DNA from: Hyphomicrobiales bacterium
GTDB lineage: Bacteria; Pseudomonadota; Alphaproteobacteria; Rhizobiales; Afifellaceae
Length of the DNA: 6,221 nucleotides
Reading direction: 5' to 3'
NCBI GenBank assembly: GCA_013812985.1
Contig: JACCSN010000539.1
Coordinates: 1 to 6,221, forward strand
Positions within the stretch are counted from its first letter, which is position 1. Each line of letters opens with the position of its first letter. The notes beneath the pieces were generated by a model. The model searched no databases. It was not told the origin of the DNA and saw nothing but the letters and a program-made list of their open reading frames with translations. The position numbers were made by a program, and so were the translations under genes. This document shows, piece after piece, positions 1-6,221 of the stretch.

Positions 1-1245
1 TTCATCCACCTCCGGCGGCAGAAGAAGCGGATCAACCGCGCGGTCCGCCGCTCCATGCAGGAAACCGGCGATCTCGGCAGCATGCTGACCCAGACGCTGC
101 AGAGCATGCGGGTCGTGAAGGCCTACAATCAGGAAGAAAGCGAGGCCAGGCGTTTTGGGCGGATCGTCGGGAACGTCCGCAAATACCTGATGCGAACGAT
201 CCGCTCGCGCGCCGCAATCGGCCCGGCTTCCGAGGCGCTTACCGGATTGGGGATCGCGGCGGCGGTTCTCTATGGCGGCTGGCAAGGCGTTTACGGGAAT
301 GTCTCGCTCGGCCATTTCATGGGTTTCATGGCGGCCGCGCTGCTCGCTTTTCAGCCGCTGAAGAACCTGGCCACGACGCAGGCCACGCTGAGCGAGGGAT
401 TGCTCGCCGCGGCGCGCGTTTTCTCGCTGATCGACCATGCCTCGCATGTCACCGAACGGCCCGGCGCCAGGCCGCTTGACGTCCCAAGAGGCGCCGTCTC
501 GTTTCAGAACGTGGCGTTCGGATATGAGAGCGGCAGTCTCATCCTGTCGGATTTCAGCCTGGAGATCGCGGCCGGCCAGAAGGTCGCGCTTGTCGGCCGC
601 AGCGGGGCGGGCAAGAGCACCGTCCTCAATCTCCTCCTGCGCTTCTTCGATCCGGTGGAAGGCGCCATTCTTATCGACGGGCAGGATATCCGCGCCGCGA
701 CGCTGGCGAGCGTCCGTGGCGCCTCGGCGCTCCTGACGCAGGATCCCGTGCTCTTCGACGATACGGTGGCGGCAAACATCGCCTATGGGTCGCAGGGCGC
801 CGGCGAGGACGCCATCACTGCCGCAGCCGAAGCCGCCGCCGCGCATGATTTCATCATGCGCCTGCCTGAGGGCTACGCCACGCGCCTGGGCGAAGCAGGC
901 GGCCGGCTTTCCGGCGGCGAGCGCCAGCGCATCGCCTTCGCGCGCGCCATGCTTCGCGACACGCCTATCCTCCTGCTCGACGAGCCGACCAGCGCGCTCG
1001 ACGCGGAATCGGAAGCCAAGGTTCAGGCCGCCATGGAGCGGCTTCTGCGGGGCCGCACCGTGGTCATGATCGCGCATCGGCTCTCGACCGTGCGACAAGC
1101 GGATTTGATCTGCTTCATGGAGGGCGGGCGCATCGTCGAAACCGGGACCCATCCGGAACTCGTGGCGCGACGGGGTGAATATTCGCGGATGTTCCGGACG
1201 CAGCTTGTGGCCGAGGAGCCGAAGCTCGCCTACGCGGCAGGCTAG
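1..1245 (+). CDS. msbA: ABC exporter, MsbA-like lipid A/phospholipid flippase (5'-truncated by the window)
   Basis: The reading frame is open from base 1, so the true start and the first transmembrane helices lie outside the window. The visible part is the second half of a type IV ABC exporter half-transporter. A cytoplasmic coupling segment (GDLGSMLTQTLQSMRVVKAY) is followed by two hydrophobic stretches at about 226-294 and 301-366 (TM5/TM6), then a complete nucleotide-binding domain. Seen in order are the A-loop Tyr (523-525), Walker A GRSGAGKST (595-621), Q-loop Gln (739-741), signature LSGGERQ (907-927), Walker B LLLDE with Asp at 979 and catalytic Glu at 982, D-loop SALD, and H-loop His (1075-1077), so the ATPase should be active. 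The family couples ATP hydrolysis to lipid or drug export across the inner membrane. Assignment as the lipid A flippase is inferred from waaA and lpxK directly downstream. A multidrug exporter of the same family cannot be excluded from this half. Confidence 0.9.
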   Translation, partial: FIHLRRQKKRINRAVRRSMQETGDLGSMLTQTLQSMRVVKAYNQEESEARRFGRIVGNVRKYLMRTIRSRAAIGPASEALTGLGIAAAVLYGGWQGVYGNVSLGHFMGFMAAALLAFQPLKNLATTQATLSEGLLAAARVFSLIDHASHVTERPGARPLDVPRGAVSFQNVAFGYESGSLILSDFSLEIAAGQKVALVGRSGAGKSTVLNLLLRFFDPVEGAILIDGQDIRAATLASVRGASALLTQDPVLFDDTVAANIAYGSQGAGEDAITAAAEAAAAHDFIMRLPEGYATRLGEAGGRLSGGERQRIAFARAMLRDTPILLLDEPTSALDAESEAKVQAAMERLLRGRTVVMIAHRLSTVRQADLICFMEGGRIVETGTHPELVARRGEYSRMFRTQLVAEEPKLAYAAG

Positions 1246-1291
1246 CGCCCTGCCTCGCCGCGCCGCTGACGGCCTGATCGGGGGGGCTGCG

Positions 1292-2557
1292 TTGTGGGCC
1301 TATGGCGCCGCCGGACGCCTGGCCGAGCCGCTGGCCGGGTTCTTCCTCAGCCGCCGCGAACGCCGCGGTATGGAGGACGGCCGGCGCCGCGGCGAACGTT
1401 TCGGCCGCGGAGGCTGCCCGCGGCCCGCCGGGCCGCTCGTCTGGGTGCACGCGACAAGCATCGGGGAAACCGTGGCGGCCTTGCCGCTGATCGAGGTGCT
1501 GACGGAGCGTGGCCTTTCGGTCGTCCTCACCACCAACGCCCTGGCGGCGGCTCAGGTCGCCGAAACCCGCCTGCCGCCCGGCGCCATCCACCAATATGCG
1601 CCGATCGACACGCCCGGATCGATCGACCGTTTCCTCGATCATTGGCGCCCCGGCCTCGTGCTGTTCGCCGAGTCGGAGCTTTGGCCCACCACGCTGAAAT
1701 GCCTCGAGCGCCGCGGCTTGCCGCTGGTGCTGGTCAGCGGGCGCATGTCGGAGCGCTCGTTCCGGGCGTGGCGGCGGATGGAGCCGCTGGCGCGCGCCGT
1801 TCTTGGCCGCACCGCTGCATGCCTCACCCAATCCGCCGTCGATGCGGAGCGCCTCCGGGCTCTTGGCGCCGGCTCGGTCGAGATTTGCGGAAACCTCAAA
1901 TACGATGTCGCGCCGCCGCCGGCCGATGCGAACGCCGTCGATGAGATGCGCGCGAGGATCGGCGACCGTTTCGTCCTCCTCGGCGCCAGCACGCGGCCCG
2001 GCGAGGAAGCGGCGGTGCTTGCCGCCCATGCGGCGGTCGCCGGAGGCGGGATGGACCTCCTGACGATCCTGGCGCCGCGACACGCATGGCGCGGCGAGCC
2101 GCTCGCGGCCGAGATCGCCGACGCCGGCCTGCGCGGGAAGCGCCGGTCCCAAGGCGAGGCGATCGACCCGGACACGGAGATCTACCTTGCCGACACCACC
2201 GGCGAGATGGGACTCTGGTACCGCGTCGCCGATGTGGCTTTTCTTGGCGGCTCGATCTCTCCCCGCGGCGGCCAGAATCCGATCGAGCCGGCCAAGCTCC
2301 GCATTCCCGTGCTGCACGGGCCGTATGTGGCGAATTTCCGGGATGTTTATGGCGCGCTTAGATCGGCCGATGCGGCGACGTGCGTCGAGGATGGGGACGC
2401 GCTTGCCGCGGCGGTCATGCTCTTGTGCCAGGACGCCGACGCGCGGGAACGCCTGGCGAGCCGCGCCTATGATTGCGTCGAGCGCTCGAGCGGCGCGCTG
2501 GATCGGACCGTGAAGGCGCTCGAGCCCTATCTGGCCCGGCTGACCCCGCCATCATGA
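1292..2557 (+). CDS. waaA: 3-deoxy-D-manno-octulosonic acid (Kdo) transferase
   Basis: WaaA/KdtA transfers Kdo from CMP-Kdo to lipid IVA on the cytoplasmic face of the inner membrane, starting the LPS core. From the TTG at 1292 it is 421 residues, the usual family length. It has an N-terminal hydrophobic anchor (about 1-19) followed by a basic stretch and GERFG, the HATSIGE motif with the catalytic Glu at residue 59, FAESELWP (about 126-132), GNLKYD (200-205), GASTRPGEE (231-239), APRHAWR (261-267), and the GT-B C-terminal site TTGEMGLWY then GGSISPRGGQNPIEPA (319-334). The start is uncertain because there is no in-frame ATG upstream. GTG 1175 would overlap the ABC gene by 71 bp and add residues that look like its out-of-frame shadow. 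TTG 1292 places the catalytic Glu at 59, close to Glu60 as I recall it in E. coli, and follows a G7 run that may act as a weak ribosome binding site. CTG codons at 1250 and 1274 are alternatives. The gene overlaps lpxK by ATGA. Confidence 0.96.
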   Translation: MWAYGAAGRLAEPLAGFFLSRRERRGMEDGRRRGERFGRGGCPRPAGPLVWVHATSIGETVAALPLIEVLTERGLSVVLTTNALAAAQVAETRLPPGAIHQYAPIDTPGSIDRFLDHWRPGLVLFAESELWPTTLKCLERRGLPLVLVSGRMSERSFRAWRRMEPLARAVLGRTAACLTQSAVDAERLRALGAGSVEICGNLKYDVAPPPADANAVDEMRARIGDRFVLLGASTRPGEEAAVLAAHAAVAGGGMDLLTILAPRHAWRGEPLAAEIADAGLRGKRRSQGEAIDPDTEIYLADTTGEMGLWYRVADVAFLGGSISPRGGQNPIEPAKLRIPVLHGPYVANFRDVYGALRSADAATCVEDGDALAAAVMLLCQDADARERLASRAYDCVERSSGALDRTVKALEPYLARLTPPS

Positions 2558-3618
2558 CGCGATACAGGGCGCCTGCCTTCTGGTGGCGTCGCCGCAGCCT
2601 GGCGGGCCTTGCCCTTTCCCCCCTCGGCTCGGCTTACGGCCGCGTTTCGGGGCGGCGCATGGCGGCGGGACTGGGCGTATCCGTCGGCGTTCCGATCATC
2701 TGCATCGGCAACCTCGTGCTCGGTGGCGCCGGCAAGACCCCGACCGCGATCGAGGTGGCGAATGTCTGCCGCCAGCTGCGGCTCAATCCCGGCTTCCTGT
2801 CGCGCGGCTACGGGGGGCGGGAAGCCGGCCCGGTGCTGGTCTCGCATGCCATTCACACCGCGAGCGATGTCGGCGACGAGCCCTTGCTGCTGGCGCGGCA
2901 CGCCCCGACCGTGGTGGCGGCCGACCGGCCGAGCGGCGCCAAGCTTCTCGCCAGCATCGGCGTCGACGTGATCATCATGGATGATGGCTTCCAGAATCCC
3001 TCTCTGGCGAAGGACCTGTCCCTGATCGTCATCGACGCGGCGCGCGGGATCGGCAACGGCTTCATCTTTCCGGCGGGTCCGCTGCGAGGTCCGGCCGCGG
3101 CCCAGATCCGGCGCGCCGACGCCTTGGTCCTCCTAGGCCAGGGAAAGCCCGGCGCCAGCGTTCGCGTCGCCGCGCGGGCGGGCCGCACCCTTATGCGCGC
3201 GCATGTCGAAGCGGTGCGCCGGAGCGGCCTGGACCGGCAACCTTACCTTGCTTTCGCCGGCATCGCCGACCCAGGCAAGTTCTTCGCCACCCTGTCCGCC
3301 GCGGGCGCGGAGGTCGGCTTCACGATGCGCTTCCCGGATCATCATCTTTTCAGCGATGCCGACTGCGAGAGGATTCTGGTGCAAGCCGCCGGTCGCGGGT
3401 TGATCCCGATCACGACGGAAAAGGATCGGGTGCGCCTCGATGGCCGCGGCGGCGCCGCGGAGCGCCTTGCTGCTGCGACCGAGATCTTCCCCATTCGCGT
3501 CTGTTTCGAGGAGCCGCGGCGTTTGCAGGCGCTGATCGGCGATACGGTCGCGGCCTACGGAAGCGCCTACCGGCGCCGGACGTTCATCCCACCCGGTGAA
3601 GGGTCAGTTCCCGCTTGA
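2554..3618 (+). CDS. lpxK: tetraacyldisaccharide 4'-kinase (lipid A 4'-kinase)
   Basis: LpxK phosphorylates the 4' position of the tetraacyl disaccharide to give lipid IVA, the acceptor used by WaaA, on the inner face of the inner membrane. The product is 354 residues, a normal length. Visible motifs are the N-terminal amphipathic/hydrophobic part with LSPLGSAYG (21-29), the P-loop LVLGGAGKTPT (about 54-64, with Lys61), LSRGYGG (82-88), DVGDEPLLLA (105-114), IIMDDGFQN (140-148, with the paired acidic residues of the Walker B-like site), IFPAGPLR (171-178), then FPDHHLFSDAD and TTEKDRVRL near the C-terminus. ATG 2554 is chosen because it overlaps the waaA stop as ATGA, a translational coupling arrangement, and because the in-frame residues upstream look like a shadow of waaA. 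The last 35 bases overlap the convergent DUF2093 gene. Supported by motif content and by position. Confidence 0.97.
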   Translation: MTRYRAPAFWWRRRSLAGLALSPLGSAYGRVSGRRMAAGLGVSVGVPIICIGNLVLGGAGKTPTAIEVANVCRQLRLNPGFLSRGYGGREAGPVLVSHAIHTASDVGDEPLLLARHAPTVVAADRPSGAKLLASIGVDVIIMDDGFQNPSLAKDLSLIVIDAARGIGNGFIFPAGPLRGPAAAQIRRADALVLLGQGKPGASVRVAARAGRTLMRAHVEAVRRSGLDRQPYLAFAGIADPGKFFATLSAAGAEVGFTMRFPDHHLFSDADCERILVQAAGRGLIPITTEKDRVRLDGRGGAAERLAAATEIFPIRVCFEEPRRLQALIGDTVAAYGSAYRRRTFIPPGEGSVPA

Positions 3619-3805
3619 GCGAAGCCGCCGCGTCAACATAGGGCTCCTGCCGGTCGACGTTCCAGTAGCGCAGCTCCGAAAGCGGGATTCTTCGCCCGGT
3701 CACGGCGCACGTCACATAGGCGCCGGGGACGACCACCTGGTAGTCGCTGTCGAGGTAGCGCAACCGCGCTTCCCCATCCCTGGCGCTGAATTCATGCCGG
3801 TTCAT
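3584..3805 (-). CDS. DUF2093 family protein (small conserved alphaproteobacterial protein)
   Basis: This 73-residue protein matches, from memory, the DUF2093 pattern: ARLRYLDSDYQVVVPGAYV followed by CAVTGRRIPLSELRYWNV and RQEPYVDA. No function is established for the family that I know of. It has one cysteine (in CAVTG), no signal peptide and no membrane segment, so it is probably a small soluble cytoplasmic protein. The family is often found next to lpxK in Alphaproteobacteria, so a link to envelope biogenesis is possible but only inferred. The start ATG (3803-3805) is the only reasonable one. The upstream Shine-Dalgarno is weak (AGG about 9 bases before the ATG on the minus strand). The stop codon lies inside the end of lpxK, giving a tail-to-tail overlap of 35 bp. 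Confidence 0.9.
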   Translation of the reverse strand: MNRHEFSARDGEARLRYLDSDYQVVVPGAYVTCAVTGRRIPLSELRYWNVDRQEPYVDAAASLKRELTLHRVG

Positions 3806-3899
3806 GGATCGAACCTAGGTGAGCCCCGGGCAGCGGCCAAGGGCGGCGCGAACGACATCCGCGGCCGAACCGCTCAGAGTCCGTCCTGAAACCCACATC

Positions 3900-4006
3900 C
3901 CCTATCCTGAGGAGCTGCGAAGCGGCGTCTCGAAGGAGCGTCCAGAGCGCTCTGGAGACGCCCTCGTCCTTCGAGACGGCCCTAGTGGGCCTCCTCAGGA
4001 TGAGGG
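3900..4006. repeat. large imperfect inverted repeat / dispersed palindromic element
   Basis: The outer arms ATCCTGAGGAG (3904-3914) and CTCCTCAGGAT (3991-4001) pair over 11 bp, with partial pairing beyond them (CCCT before, AGGG after). The inner arms CGTCTCGAAGGA (3926-3937) and TCCTTCGAGACG (3967-3978) pair over 12 bp. The apex holds a perfect 16-bp palindrome at 3941-3956. Between the outer and inner stems each side has a short self-complementary piece: 3914-3926 (GCTGC, GAA, GCGGC) and 3979-3990 (GCCC, TAGT, GGGC). It sits in the gap between the ialB stop and the DUF2093 start. Sequences of the CCTGAGGAG...GTCTCGAAGGA type are familiar to me as dispersed intergenic repeats in Rhizobiales. 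Its copy number in this genome cannot be seen here. Confidence 0.85.
3941..3956. repeat. perfect 16-bp palindrome at the apex of the inverted repeat
   Basis: TCCAGAGCGCTCTGGA is identical to its reverse complement. It forms the tip of the larger inverted repeat at 3900-4006. It could be part of the fold or a symmetrical protein site. Nothing in the sequence decides between these. Confidence 0.85.
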
Positions 4007-4041
4007 CTATAAAGCGCATTCGGGTATTTCCGGCCAGGCTC

Positions 4042-4533
4042 TCAAGGGAGCGCGTCGAAGCCTTCGCCGAATCCCGCCAGCGAGATCGGCACGCCGATGC
4101 CTTCTTCCGGCGTCTGGAAGATGACGAACATGGCTTGCGTGCCGGTGCGCAGCTGGTTGATGAGGTTCTCGTCCATGAGCACTTCGGAAATGCAGCCATT
4201 CGGCAGGCAGCGGATGAAGCCCGTCGTGCCGAGATCCGCCTCGTCGATCCTGAGGCCGAGCCCACGGGGCAGGAGCACGCCGAGCGGCGCCAGAACGCGC
4301 AGCAGCCGCGCCTGCTTGTCGGCCGTCTTCATCACCACGACGGACAGGCCGACATTGTCCCGATCCTCGGCCGTGACGAATTGCATGATGACGCACTGCT
4401 CGGTCTGGGCGCCCGGCGGCTTGTCGCAGCGCAGATCCCAATCCCCATGTTTCGCCCTGACCTCGCCCTGGGCCAAAGCGTCGGCAGGGGTCCAGGCGGA
4501 CAGGAGCAGGACGAGCAAGAGCAGGCTTCGCAC
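4042..4533 (-). CDS. IalB-family (invasion-associated locus B) periplasmic protein
   Basis: The product is 163 residues, normal for the family. Residues 1-22 form a signal peptide (leucine-rich core, then ADALAQ). The mature part begins around GEVRAKHGDWDLRC and contains VTAEDRDNVGLSVVVMKTAD, RVLAPLGVLLPRGLGLRID, GFIRCLPNGC, FQTPEEGIGVPISL and a terminal GFDALP, all typical of IalB proteins. Four cysteines (DLRC, TEQC, IRC, NGC) could form two disulfides in the periplasm. The family is named for a Bartonella gene linked to erythrocyte invasion, but homologues are common in free-living alphaproteobacteria, so the name does not imply pathogenicity. The GTG at 4531-4533 is chosen because GGAG lies 8 bases upstream and the signal peptide starts there; the 44 in-frame residues further upstream do not look like protein. 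It is divergent from coxB. Confidence 0.92.
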   Translation of the reverse strand: MRSLLLLVLLLSAWTPADALAQGEVRAKHGDWDLRCDKPPGAQTEQCVIMQFVTAEDRDNVGLSVVVMKTADKQARLLRVLAPLGVLLPRGLGLRIDEADLGTTGFIRCLPNGCISEVLMDENLINQLRTGTQAMFVIFQTPEEGIGVPISLAGFGEGFDALP

Positions 4534-4771
4534 GTGATGATCTCCGAACGAGACGATAGCGGCTTCGGCGCGGGACGAGCCGCCCCATGGCGGCAGCCGT
4601 AACAGAGTGCCCCGGCGTGTCAAGAAAGTGGCCGAACGAAGCGCCGGCCCTCCGCTCGCGCGCAAATATGCCGCATAAATCGGCGCGGCTCGCGCGTTGC
4701 GCCTACCCTGTGACTGTGGTTACTCGGACAGAGGTCAGGCGCATGCGGGATTACCTCGGGCCGGGTGCGTT

Positions 4772-4795
4772 CCCGGCGGCGCGGAATCCGCCGGG
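4772..4795 (+). promoter_or_regulatory. GC-rich stem-loop in the coxB leader
   Basis: CCCGGCGG (4772-4779) and CCGCCGGG (4788-4795) are perfect 8-bp complementary arms with an 8-base loop. An alternative smaller stem, GCGG-AAT-CCGC (4781-4791), would exclude the main one. The hairpin ends two bases before the coxB Shine-Dalgarno GGAG (4797-4800), so it is placed where it could affect ribosome access. A regulatory role is inference; GC-rich DNA makes such stems fairly often. Confidence 0.45.
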
Positions 4796-4796
4796 C

Positions 4797-4800
4797 GGAG
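4797..4800 (+). promoter_or_regulatory. ribosome binding site of coxB
   Basis: GGAG lies 10 bases before the ATG at 4811. It supports that start over the in-frame TTG at 4697, whose extra 38 residues precede a complete signal peptide and are not protein-like. Confidence 0.7.
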
Positions 4801-4810
4801 AAAAGAATTC

Positions 4811-6221
<1,411 letters not shown>

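Larger units (their letters stand above)
4534..4810. promoter_or_regulatory. divergent intergenic region serving the IalB-family gene and coxB
   Basis: These 277 bases lie between two divergent starts and must hold promoters for both unless the genes are read from further away. An AT-richer patch at 4664-4680 with the short palindrome TATGC-C-GCATA (4667-4677) stands out from the GC-rich surroundings and could mark -10 regions. For coxB a weak candidate is TTGCGC (4697-4702), a 17-base spacer and TTACTC (4720-4725). Neither matches the consensus well, so I call the region but no exact promoter. No RNA gene was seen. Confidence 0.5.

Noticed and set aside
1115..2317. 400-codon open frame on the - strand opposite the end of the ABC gene and waaA
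   Set aside because: It lies antisense to two strongly supported genes and its translation is Arg/Ala/Gly-rich low-complexity sequence with no recognisable motif. Long open frames opposite real genes are expected in GC-rich DNA.
2473..2553. Upstream extension of lpxK to an earlier start
   Set aside because: The extra residues overlap the end of waaA in another frame and look like its shadow. ATG 2554 with the ATGA overlap gives the normal family N-terminus.
3596..3889. 97-codon open frame on the + strand across the DUF2093 gene
   Set aside because: It is the complement of a family-supported gene, and the predicted product has no motif.
3900..4006. Reading the inverted repeat as a simple intrinsic terminator for the IalB-family gene
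   Set aside because: No U-rich tract follows the stem on the minus strand (the bases after it read GGATGTGGGT), and the structure is much larger than an ordinary terminator. It may still affect the RNA end.
3985..4602. 205-codon open frame on the + strand across the IalB-family gene
   Set aside because: It is antisense to a gene with a clear signal peptide and family motifs, and its product has no recognisable domain.

Overview
The window is GC-rich, single-copy chromosomal DNA from an alphaproteobacterium. A member of Hyphomicrobiales (Rhizobiales) or a close relative is most likely. The grounds are gene content and order: a lipid A exporter-like ABC protein, waaA, lpxK and a DUF2093 protein together, then an IalB-family gene divergent from coxB-ctaD. 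Protein sequence character and a palindromic intergenic repeat of a type I recall from Rhizobiales agree with this. No genus can be named from the sequence alone.

Left part (1-3618, + strand): the 3' part of an MsbA-like ABC exporter, then waaA (Kdo transferase) after a short gap, then lpxK (lipid A 4'-kinase), which overlaps waaA by ATGA. These are three consecutive steps of inner-membrane lipopolysaccharide work: 4'-phosphorylation of the lipid A precursor, Kdo addition, and flipping across the membrane. They are probably one transcription unit. lpxK meets a convergent small gene for a DUF2093 protein (- strand) with 35 bp of shared 3' coding sequence.

Middle (3806-4041): a 236-bp gap that contains one large imperfect inverted repeat (about 3900-4006) with a perfect 16-bp palindrome at its apex and two small side hairpins. 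It looks like a dispersed palindromic element.

Right part: an IalB-family periplasmic protein on the - strand (GTG start, signal peptide, four cysteines in the mature part). A 277-bp divergent intergenic region separates it from coxB and ctaD on the + strand. These encode subunits II and I of an aa3-type cytochrome c oxidase. All CuA ligands are present in CoxB, and the heme a ligand and D-channel residues visible in the partial CtaD are intact. A GC-rich stem-loop sits just before the coxB ribosome binding site.

I found no convincing novel system. The genes are conserved housekeeping genes. The items most worth checking are the cruciform-like repeat, the non-ATG start of waaA next to a G7 tract, the overlapping convergent gene ends, and the coxB leader hairpin.
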